A stretch of 64,000 bases of DNA, from positions 372,001 through 436,000 of the forward strand of contig MCFH01000003.1 of the NCBI GenBank assembly GCA_002104945.1, read 5' to 3'. The stretch is from Piromyces finnis. Taxonomy: Eukaryota > Neocallimastigomycota > Neocallimastigomycetes > Neocallimastigales > Neocallimastigaceae. The notes beneath the pieces were generated by a model. That model was not told the DNA's origin. It did no database searches and saw only the letters and a program-made list of their open reading frames with translations. Of the stretch, positions 56,201-64,000 are shown in pieces (position 1 is the first letter of the stretch; each line of letters begins with the position of its first letter). Both the position numbers and the translations under genes were made by a program.

Positions 56201-57814
56201 AACATTATTTGCTGAGGTAATACTGAGCTCGTCTGCAATTGAAAAAGCAGTTGAAGTAAATTCTTTGGAAAGTTCATCTGTAGAAACATTAGGATCGTTG
56301 AATTTTGCTGAAAGTATTTGGAATTTATTATGACTGAGAATAGATTCCTTTTCCTCAATACATTTTAATCTATTCCATTTCAGAATTTTCTTAGGAACAT
56401 TAAAGTCATTAGAAAAATCATCCATAGGAATAATTTTACCATTAATAAGAAGTGGCTTATGGTCTGATACAGGATAAAAATTATTTATAAATGATGCTGA
56501 GTGAATAAGATCTTTCATCTTCGAATTGATAAGAGCATGGTCAATGTCGGAAGATTGTTCACCTCGAGTCCAAGAGATAGTAGACCCTCTAAGCGGAAGA
56601 ATCTCCCAATCTCCTAATCCATTAGTTGATAACCAGTTGGATAATTTTACTTTAGACATATTAAAATCACCAACAAGAATCGATGGATGGGATGAATGAG
56701 TTTGTAACCACAAGCGAACTTCTAACTTTGCATGATCAACATAGATGTTGTGATGACTATGAGGCATATAAACATTTCCAATCGAGCATTTGAATCTATT
56801 CCAGAGACTAAAAGTATAAATAGAAATAATATACTTTCCAGAGAAGTTTTCAAGTGAGGCTTGACACGAATTGTGAAAACCTAAATATAAACCTCTCATT
56901 CCCGGAACTGATTCGTCAGCTTTCTTGAAAAAGTGTCTATAGTTTCGCAAAGTAACACGACAAGGATAATCTGTATTCGAACCAGAACCATTACCAGTTT
57001 CTTGGAAACATAAGAATAATGGTTTGAAAATAGCTGTGAAATAGCTAATACTATCTCTCTTTTCGTGATTCCACCCATTGGTGTTCCAACTAAGACAAAA
57101 AGAAAAGTTATCAGGCTTGTTGGATGAGGAAGAATCGTTGCTATTATTATTATTATTAAAGTCATCGTTATTAATGGATGATGCATCAGAGGAATAAGTA
57201 GAACTATTACTAGATGGCTGTGAAACTGAAGAACTATCAACTATTGAACTGTTATCAGAGTTGATAGAGCTATTAGAATTAATTGTTGAATGTTGAGATT
57301 GAAATTGTGTTTGCTGTAGATCTGGAATATTTTCATGATGGGAAACTTGTTGAAGATCTTGTTGAAGATCTTGTTGAAGATCGGATTGTTGATGAGATTG
57401 TTGAACTGATTGTTGAAATGATTGTTGAATAGAATGTTGATGTTTATTAGAAACTAAAATTTTACGTTTGAGAGTGGAAAAAGTGTATTTGTGATTCCTT
57501 CTACTACGAGCTGAAAAGGAAATTGAGGTAACTGAAAGTTTCTTCTTTAACATGTGTAAGATTTTAATACAATCTTTCGATGAACCATGAACCTTGACTA
57601 AGAAAAAGTGATCATTGAAAGTCTGAAAATATTTAACACTAATAACTGAATTAAATTTATCTTCTAGAATAACCTCGAGTTTTTCCCATAGCATATTTAC
57701 TGACCATGATCGAATACCACGGATAAAGAAGGAGCGAATATCATCTAAGGGGATACCATAAGACCGGGTACCACGTCTGATATAATTCTTGTCTTTAATA
57801 TAAAGGACTGACAT
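53255..57814 (-). CDS. LINE polyprotein: N-terminal RNA-binding-like region, APE endonuclease, reverse transcriptase, CCHC knuckle
   Basis: The ORF of 1519 residues carries out target nicking and target-primed reverse transcription. Residues ~25-110 are a basic alpha/beta region resembling an ORF1/RRM-type nucleic-acid-binding domain. 123-178 is Gln-rich and 179-236 Ser/Asn-rich. The APE-type endonuclease (~237-460) shows Asn244 (SWNTNGW), Glu272 (QETG), Asp383/Asn385 (GDFN) and the SDH end Asp451-His452. The RT (~700-1015) has SGPDGIP, Asp871 (FLDLRKAYDSV), RQGCPLSP, and FADD with Asp969-Asp970. The zinc knuckle is Cys1279-x2-Cys1282-x6-His1289-x4-Cys1294. An Asn/Ser linker (1321-1390) varies in length between copies. 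All catalytic residues are present. Relative to copies A and B, a one-base loss near the end removes the normal stop (after GDHNFVP) and adds about 22 residues. Clade (L1/Tx1 or Tad-like) cannot be fixed by eye. Confidence 0.9.
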   Translation of the reverse strand: MSVLYIKDKNYIRRGTRSYGIPLDDIRSFFIRGIRSWSVNMLWEKLEVILEDKFNSVISVKYFQTFNDHFFLVKVHGSSKDCIKILHMLKKKLSVTSISFSARSRRNHKYTFSTLKRKILVSNKHQHSIQQSFQQSVQQSHQQSDLQQDLQQDLQQVSHHENIPDLQQTQFQSQHSTINSNSSINSDNSSIVDSSSVSQPSSNSSTYSSDASSINNDDFNNNNNSNDSSSSNKPDNFSFCLSWNTNGWNHEKRDSISYFTAIFKPLFLCFQETGNGSGSNTDYPCRVTLRNYRHFFKKADESVPGMRGLYLGFHNSCQASLENFSGKYIISIYTFSLWNRFKCSIGNVYMPHSHHNIYVDHAKLEVRLWLQTHSSHPSILVGDFNMSKVKLSNWLSTNGLGDWEILPLRGSTISWTRGEQSSDIDHALINSKMKDLIHSASFINNFYPVSDHKPLLINGKIIPMDDFSNDFNVPKKILKWNRLKCIEEKESILSHNKFQILSAKFNDPNVSTDELSKEFTSTAFSIADELSITSANNVIKSSFHISQQIFNLQKIKMKLYKRFKKERIYDIDEFIKRIKIYRKLIDYIHKRCNEFRKQEYLHWIKTGCEYMKSHNPKKAWKWIKKTAKIGKDSFFIAQPIKNKNGVLVVATEEQLDVWHDHFEKLASDPSGVSLDLEHWYEEPTNKRFSLPMLDEWDINQDISIDEVKSAILSTPNYKASGPDGIPIEFYKALIPSSNDSNNATDNNSSGNTTSDNDAYGLNFILKLFNRIWDGDFPNSWNESSIVSIPKKGDLTDCDNYRGISLINNGIKLISKIVTTRISEYGLKNNFIRPEQFGFRKKEESISLFISIQEICRRRQLDNKETYLAFLDLRKAYDSVPIGNILHKLDCLGIRGKSLQFIKNLYLTSKANVKLDGQFSKSFDVKKGVRQGCPLSPILFNLFINDIFKECEDLGVSLGDTRCCGGLFADDIVICAPTRGCLKKMLRRVNEWALYNEMEFGIQKCSTMVIRPESIENQNKRDPTFYLAGQPIPTTDCYTYLGVPFDKNLSLKPVIKALNNKVLKGLFSVSKFLRNPNIPIPFKKLVLNSQVISRVSYFAPLLGSNKARSRIAQKHVNKGIRWVAGVHKAVSFISLYSISKDLNIPPLSAKCALAQVRCFNKWKNSNCIISHLVNYIPKFRKYTWCKSSRTLDKKLKKHGDVKAVKNFYWKDLKGNSIKAQYYDDNKFSETKDFIKLCYEYPEFAYGFYWLLKARSGYKLDARVAKSAKFVDPVCPNYCPCCKCGDQSIKHWLLDCPTFRDIRIKHYDSIVHLLNSFSQRNSNSPINNNENVNISRDSNNSNSNSNNINNNNSNNNNSSNRNNNISNDSNSDDNNSNLDSNLVDDSNSSNNPVNINVYDYSSVCSEIFKFLLGGRSFNNINYNSREWKELCKRQIQSGTNEGTPFLTVTAELLTKIMPFAIGQQWSMFKRFEATSKSVNAEETVRQARRASATNGDHNFSHDKILIFGSVSHWKSNTIIIL

Positions 57815-58455
57815 GATAATAAATTCTAATTAAAAATATTGAATATAAAATAAATACTAATAAAAATTATAAATATAACGTATATGGAAAAAAAATCTGT
57901 CTCTCTCTCTCTTCTTAAAAGTACTGGATAGTACAAAAATTGTTACGATGCTTTGTTTAAAGTTTCTTTTTTTTGAATTCTAGTTGTAAATTTTCTTTAA
58001 AAATTCTAGTTTTGGTTTGTTGTTAGTAAATTCGAATCGCTTTTTGACACTAAAATTGTTTGACTTTACTTTTCATTAAATATTTAAATTGGTAAAAAAT
58101 TTGAATCAAGAATGTCGACACCAGAAAGCTTGTGAATAGTATTTTTACATGATGTAGAGTGAATCAGTCTCTTACAAGAAACAATACAACAATAGCTACA
58201 TGAATATAAAAATACAATGCAAATGCTAAAGTTGACTACATTGGATTCTTACAAGAGAAGAGTAGTACTACATGAATACATGAATAAAAGAAAAAATACA
58301 GCAACAAAATGTATTACTCTTCTAATTAAATACTATACAAACTTACCTGAATATCAAACATTCAACTTATTCATCAAATACTTAATTCGATGAATAAAAT
58401 GTTTTTTAATCGCTCAGTACCATGAGCTTAGTCCTAATAAATTTCCCTTAAAGAC

Positions 58456-58705
58456 TAACCAAGCATCCATTGCGCAATGCTTGGATTTAATTCTTCCTAC
58501 TCTCTCAGTACCATGAGCATGAGTAGACCCCCTTGAGAAACTACATTTATTAAATAAAATGAAGGCACGTTTCCAAGAGGGCACCAAGCATCCATTGCGC
58601 AATACTTGGATTTAATTCTTTCTACTCTCTCAGTACCATGAGCATGAGTAGACCCCCTTGAGAAACTACATTTATTAAATAAATGAAGGCACGTTCCCAA
58701 GAGGG
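58456..58705 (-). repeat. LINE 5' UTR monomers, two tandem copies of about 125 bp
   Basis: Two direct copies (about 58456-58581 and 58582-58705) differ by a handful of bases, and part of a third (CAGTACCATGAGCTTAG) follows at 58417. Each ends in a GGCACGTT(T/C)CCAAGAGGG block, and the first contains the perfect palindrome CATTGCGCAATG. Their position at the 5' end of the full-length copy is where promoter monomers lie in several LINE families. Confidence 0.8.
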
Positions 58706-58719
58706 AGTTCATCAATACT

Positions 58720-58721
<2 letters not shown>

Positions 58722-58752
<31 letters not shown>

Positions 58753-61700
58753 GGCATCAAATATTTTAAACTTTATTATTAATTTAATTAAAATTATAAT
58801 ACATGTAATAAAAAATTAAAAATAAAAATAAAAATAAAAAAAATATGTTTAAATAAACACAAATGAATAAAAATTGGGTATAATGTATTCTAGTAATTTT
58901 AATTAAAGTAAGAAAGCCACTATCATACTAAAGTATAATAATTGTATTTGATTTCCAATGGGACACCGAGCCAAAGATCAAAATTTTGTCATGGAACAAA
59001 ATTATGATCTCCATTGGTTGCGCTGGCCCTCCTGGCCTGTCTTACTGTTTCTTCAGCATTGACGCTCTTGGATGTTGCTTCAAACCTTTTGAACATTGTC
59101 CATTGCTGGCCAATAGCAAAAGGCATGATTTTGGTTAGAAGTTCCGCGGTTACCGTCAAGAATGGTGTTCCTTCGTTAGTATCAGATTGAATCTGACGCT
59201 TACAAAGTTCTTTCCATTCCCTTGAATTGTAATTAATATTGTTAAAACTTCTTCCCCCAAGAAGGAATTTAAATATTTTACTGTACACACTAGAATAATC
59301 ATACACATTAATATTCACCGGATTATTAGAACTATTACTATCATTAACTAAATTACTATCTAAATTAGAATTATTATCTTCACTATTGCTATCATTACTA
59401 ATATTATTATTTCTATTATTGTTATTATTACTATTGTTACTATTACTATTGTTACTATTACTATTGTTATTACTACTATTGTTACTATTACTATTAATGT
59501 TATTACTATCTCTACTGATATTATCAATTTCATTATTATTGATAGGACTATTGGAATTACGTTGACTGAAAAAATTTAATAGCTGAACTATGGAATCATA
59601 ATGTTTAATACGGATATCTCTAAATGTTGGACAATCTAATAACCAATGTTTAATACTTTGAACACCACACTTGCAACATGGACAGTAGTTAGGACAAACT
59701 GGATCAACAAATTTGGCAGCTTTGGCAACTCTAGCATCCAACTTGTATCCGCTTCTTGCTTTCAATAGCCAGTAGAAGCCATAGGCAAACTCTGGGTATT
59801 CATAACATAATTTAATAAAATCTTTAGTTTCAATAAATTTATTATCATCATAATATTGCGCTTTGATTGAATTCCCTTTGAAATCTTTCCAATAAAAGTT
59901 TTTAACTGCTTTAACATCTCCATGTTTCTTTAGTTTTTTATCAAGTGTCCTACTTGATTTGCACCACGTGTATTTTCTAAATTTAGGAATGTAATTGACA
60001 AGGTGTGAGATAATACAATTTGAGTTTTTCCATTTGTTAAAACATCTAACCTGAGCTAACGCACATTTGGCTGACAATGGAGGAATATTCAAATCTTTTG
60101 AAATAGAGTATAAAGATATAAACGATACAGCTTTATGAACTCCGGCAACCCATCGTATTCCTTTGTTAACATGCTTCTGAGCAATTCTAGACCTAGCTTT
60201 GTTGGATCCAAGTAATGGTGCAAAGTATGAAACTCTGCTGATTACTTGTGAGTTAAGTACTAGTTTTTTGAAAGGAATAGGAATATTAGGATTTCTTAAG
60301 AATTTACTGACTGAGAAAAGTCCTTTCAAAACCTTGTTATTAAGAGCTTTAATTACTGGTTTAAGGGACAGATTCTTATCAAATGGAACACCAAGATAAG
60401 TATAGCAATCAGTAGTTGGAATGGGTTGTCCTGCTAAGTAAAATGTTGGATCTCTCTTGTTCTGATTTTCTATTGATTCAGGACGAATCACCATCGTTGA
60501 ACATTTCTGGATACCAAATTCCATTTCATTATACAGTGCCCATTCATTAACTCTTCTAAGCATCTTTTTTAAGCATCCTCTTGTTGGAGCACAAATAACT
60601 ATATCATCTGCAAAAAGTCCACCACAGCATCGAGTGTCACCTAAACTGACTCCTAGATCTTCGCACTCTCTAAATATATCATTAATAAAGAGATTAAAGA
60701 GAATAGGAGAAAGAGGGCATCCTTGACGGACTCCTTTCTTCACATCAAAAGATTTCGAGAATTGTCCATCTAATTTGACATTAGCCTTAGATGTTAAATA
60801 TAAATTTTTGATAAATTGTAGACTCTTACCTCGGATTCCTAAACAATCTAATTTATGGAGAATATTACCGATTGGGACTGAATCGTATGCTTTCCTGAGA
60901 TCTAAAAAGGCCAAATATGTCTCTTTATTATCTAATTGACGTCTACGGCATATTTCTTGGATTGAAATGAAAAGACTGATACTTTCTTCCTTTTTTCGAA
61001 AACCAAATTGTTCAGGTCTAATGAAATTATTCTTTAGACCATATTCTGAGATTCTAGTGGTGACAATTTTGGAGATCAACTTAATACCATTATTGATAAG
61101 TGATATACCTCGATAGTTATCACAATCTGTCAAATCTCCCTTCTTAGGAATAGAAACAATACTGGATTCATTCCATGAGTTGGGGAAATCTCCATCCCAA
61201 ATACGGTTAAATAATTTAAGAATAAAATTTAAACCATGAGCGTCATTATCTGAAGTAGTATTACCAGAAGAATTATTACCTGTAGCATTATTAGAATCAT
61301 TACTTGATGGAATTAATGCTTTGTAAAATTCAATTGGAATACCATCTGGACCTGATGCTTTATAATTTGGAGTAGAGAGGATAGCTGACTTGACTTCATC
61401 AATACTAATATCTTGGTTGATATCCCACTCATCAAGCATAGGAAGTGAAAAACGTTTATTCATTGGTTCTTCATACCAATGCTCAAAATCAAGACTTACA
61501 CCACTTGGGTCTGATGCAAGATTTTCGAAATGATCATGCCACACTTCTAGTTGTTCTTCCGTAGCAACAACTAATTCTCCATTTTTATTTTTAATTGGTT
61601 GAGCAATAAAGAAAGAATCTTTTCCAATTTTTGCAGTTTTCTTGATCCATTTCCAGGCCTTCTTAGGATTATGACTCTTCATATACTCACATCCTGTTTT

Positions 61701-62895
61701 AATCCAATGAAGATATTCTTGTTTCCTAAATTCATTACATCTTTTGTGGATGTAATCAATGAGCTTACGGTAGATTTTAATTCTTTTAATAAATTCATCT
61801 ATATCATAAATTCTTTCTTTTTTAAATCTCTTATACAACTTCATTTTGATTTTTTGAAGATTAAAAATTTGTTGTGAAATATGAAATGAAGACTTTATAA
61901 CATTATTTGCTGAAGTAATACTGAGCTCGTCTGCAATTGAAAAAGCAGTTGAAGTAAACTCTTTGGAAAGTTCATCTGTTGAAACATTAGGATCGTTGAA
62001 TTTTGCTGAAAGTATTTGGAATTTATTATGACTGAGAATAGATTCCTTTTCCTCAATACATTTTAATCTATTCCATTTCAGAATTTTCTTAGGAACATTA
62101 AAGTCATTAGAAAAATCTTCCATAGGAATAATTTTACCATTAATAAGAAGTGGCTTATGGTCTGATACAGGATAAAAATTATTTATAAATGATCCTGAGT
62201 GAATAAGATCTTTCATCTTCGAATTGATAAGAGCATGGTCAATGTCGGAAGATTGATCACCTCGAGTCCAAGAGATAGTAGACCCTCTAAGCGGAAGAAT
62301 TTCCCAATCTCCTAATCCATTAGTTGATAACCAGTTGGATAATTTTACTTTAGACATATTAAAATCACCAACAAGAATCGATGGATGGGATGAATGAGTT
62401 TGTAACCACAAGCGAACTTCTAACTTTGCATGATCAACATAGATGTTGTGATGACTATGAGGCATATAAACATTTCCAATCGAGCATTTGAATCTATTCC
62501 AGAGACTAAAAGTATAAATAGAAATAATATACTTTCCAGAGAAGTTTTCAAGTGAGGCTTGACACGAATTGTGAAAACCTAAATATAAACCTCTCATTCC
62601 AGGAACTGATTCATCAGCTTTCTTGAAAAAGTGTCTATAGTTTCGCAAAGTAACACGACAAGGATAATCTGTATTCGATCCAGAACCATTACCAGTTTCT
62701 TGGAAACATAAAAATAATGGTTTGAAAATAGCTGTGAAATAGCTAATACTATCTCTCTTTTCATGATTCCACCCATTAGTGTTCCAACTAAGACAAAAAG
62801 AAAAGTTATCAGGCTTGATGGATGAGGAAGAATCGTTGCTGTTATTATTATTATCAAGGTCATCATTATTAATGGATGATGAGGGCAACTGAAAT

Positions 62896-62898
<3 letters not shown>
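58722..62898 (-). mobile_element. 5'-truncated LINE, copy B
   Basis: Same family and orientation. It starts (minus strand) at 62898 immediately after the poly(A) of copy A. About 18 bases of unrelated or 5'-derived sequence precede homology that begins within the Ser/Asn linker before the endonuclease, so the 5' UTR and roughly 210 N-terminal codons are missing. It ends with the shared 3' UTR and a 28-nt poly(A) (T run 58722-58749). Confidence 0.88.
58989..62898 (-). pseudogene. LINE ORF of copy B, 5' truncated but open
   Basis: About 1300 codons from the pre-endonuclease linker to the usual stop after GDHNFVP (58991-58989), with no internal stop. The catalytic residues are all kept: SWNTNGW, QETG, GDFN, SDH, FADD, and the CCHC knuckle. 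It lacks the N-terminal basic domain and its own start codon. The frame stays open upstream through the poly(A) of copy A as poly-Lys to an ATG (MPLK...) in copy A's 3' end, so a fusion initiation is formally possible. It could still supply enzyme in trans, but by structure it is a truncated copy. Confidence 0.82.
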
Positions 62899-62934
<36 letters not shown>

Positions 62935-64000
62935 GGCATCAAATATTTTAAACTTTATTATTAATTTAATTAAAATTATAATACATGTAATAAAAAATTA
63001 AAAATAAATAAAAATAAAAAAAAATATGTTTAATAAACACAAATGAATAAAAATTGGGTATAATGTATTCTAGTAATTTTAATTAAAGTAAGAAAGCCAC
63101 TATCATACTAAAGTATAATAATTGTATTTGACTTCCAATGGGACACCGAGCCAAAGATCAAAATTTTGTCATGGAACAAAATTATGATCTCCATTGGTTG
63201 CGCTGGCCCTCCTGGCCTGTCTTACTGTTTCTTCAGCATTGACGCTCTTGGATGTTGCTTCAAACCTTTTGAACATTGACCATTGCTGGCCAATAGCAAA
63301 AGGCATGATTTTGGTTAGAAGTTCCGCGGTTACCGTCAAGAATGGTGTTCCTTCATTAGTACCAGATTGAATCTGACGCTTACAAAGTTCTTTCCATTCC
63401 CTTGAATTGTAATTAATATTGTTAAAACTTCTTCCCCCAAGAAGGAATTTAAATATTTTACTGCACACACTAGAATAATCATACACATTAATATTCACCG
63501 GATTATTAGAACTATTACTATCATTAACTAAATTACTATCTAAATTAGAATTATTATCTTCACTATTGCTATCATTATTAATATTATTATTTCTATTACT
63601 ACTATTGTTATTATTACTATTTCTATTATTACTATTACTACTATTGTTATTATTACTATTGTTATAATTATTATTGTTACTATTACTATTACTGTTATTG
63701 CTATCTCTACTGATATTATCAATTTCATTATTATTGATAGGACTATTGGAATTACGTTGACTGAAAAAATTTAATAGCTGGACTATGGAATCATAATGTT
63801 TAATACGGATATCTCTAAATGTTGGACAATCTAATAACCAATGTTTAATACTTTGATCTCCACACTTGCAACATGGACAGTAGTTAGGACAAACTGGATC
63901 AACAAATTTAGCAGCTTTGGCAACTCTAGCATCCAACTTATATCCGCTTCTTGCTTTCAATAGCCAGTAGAAGCCATAGGCAAACTCTGGGTACTCATAA
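62899..64000 (-). mobile_element. LINE copy A, 3' portion, running off the window
   Basis: Third near-identical copy. The window holds its 33-nt poly(A) (T run 62899-62931), 3' UTR (62932-63168) and the end of the ORF. Orientation is the same as B and C. Confidence 0.88.
63169..64000 (-). CDS. LINE polyprotein C-terminus (partial, continues past window end)
   Basis: In-frame from the window edge (YEYPEFAYGFYWLLKARSGYK) through the CCHC knuckle (CCKCGDQSIKHWLLDC), a longer Asn/Ser linker than in copies B and C, the conserved SFNNINYNSREWKELCKRQI block and the AEETVRQARRAS end, stopping after GDHNFVP. No damage is visible in the part present. Confidence 0.85.
   Translation of the reverse strand, partial: YEYPEFAYGFYWLLKARSGYKLDARVAKAAKFVDPVCPNYCPCCKCGDQSIKHWLLDCPTFRDIRIKHYDSIVQLLNFFSQRNSNSPINNNEIDNISRDSNNSNSNSNNNNYNNSNNNNSSNSNNRNSNNNNSSNRNNNINNDSNSEDNNSNLDSNLVNDSNSSNNPVNINVYDYSSVCSKIFKFLLGGRSFNNINYNSREWKELCKRQIQSGTNEGTPFLTVTAELLTKIMPFAIGQQWSMFKRFEATSKSVNAEETVRQARRASATNGDHNFVP

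Larger units (their letters stand above)
53042..58721 (-). mobile_element. Apparently full-length non-LTR retrotransposon (LINE), copy C
   Basis: On the minus strand: 5' UTR from 58721 to 57815 with tandem monomers, one long ORF (57814-53255), 3' UTR ending GATGCCGTT at 53079, and a 37-nt poly(A) (T run 53042-53078). The element is about 5.7 kb. It abuts the poly(A) of the next copy upstream and the scrambled fragments downstream, and no target-site duplication is evident. It is nearly identical to copies B and A in shared regions, implying recent activity. Confidence 0.88.

Noticed and set aside
58497-58760. Small open frames at the LINE 5' end as host genes
   Set aside because: They read through poly(A) and the repeated 5' UTR monomers.

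Overview
The window looks like nuclear DNA of a very AT-rich lower fungus, most likely an anaerobic gut fungus (Neocallimastigomycota). The reasons are intergenic DNA that is almost pure A/T with long homopolymers, GT-AG introns of similar composition, Asn/Ser-rich proteins, large triplet repeats, a class C GPCR with an extracellular solute-binding domain, ankyrin proteins, a Boi-type SH3-SAM-PH scaffold and an alpha/beta hydrolase. This is inference from composition and gene content; nothing in the window is taxonomically decisive.

Layout. 1-4923: a 51-bp minisatellite, then AT-rich spacer. 4924-7243 (+): 5-exon MFS/DHA1 transporter. 10483-14086 (+): 5-exon class C GPCR-like receptor, with expanded triplet repeats in three of its four introns. 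16970-18205 (+): secretory-pathway single-pass membrane protein with a cytosolic SH3-like domain. 19.6-22.4 kb: gene graveyard with a possible EF-hand remnant (-) and a clear ankyrin pseudogene (+). 23666-25337 (+): 5-exon basic protein of unknown function. 27734-30731 (-): 9-exon tRNA dimethylallyltransferase (MOD5/TRIT1 type). 31885-34733 (-): SH3-SAM-PH polarity scaffold. 39198-39766 (-): an intact retroposon of SINE size with a poly(A) tail and a perfect 13-bp target-site duplication. 40653-42131 (-): Cys-rich type I membrane protein with a 13-residue tandem repeat. 43110-48074 (-): one 4-exon, about 1517-residue ankyrin protein that splits into several separate reading frames unless spliced. 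50232-51185 (-): alpha/beta hydrolase with two in-frame stops. 51.9-64 kb (-): a head-to-tail pile of non-LTR retrotransposons. These are an old scrambled set (51900-53041), one apparently full-length copy (53042-58721), one 5'-truncated copy (58722-62898) and one running off the window end (62899-64000).

The genes form no operon or pathway. The main theme is mobile and repetitive DNA. A LINE family with an N-terminal RNA-binding-like region, APE-type endonuclease, reverse transcriptase and CCHC knuckle in one ORF lies near a short retroposon that shares short segments with both its 5' UTR and its 3' coding end, so the LINE is a plausible source of the machinery that moved it. Exon structures below were deduced by hand from reading-frame continuity, splice consensus and protein similarity recalled from general knowledge; no search was run.
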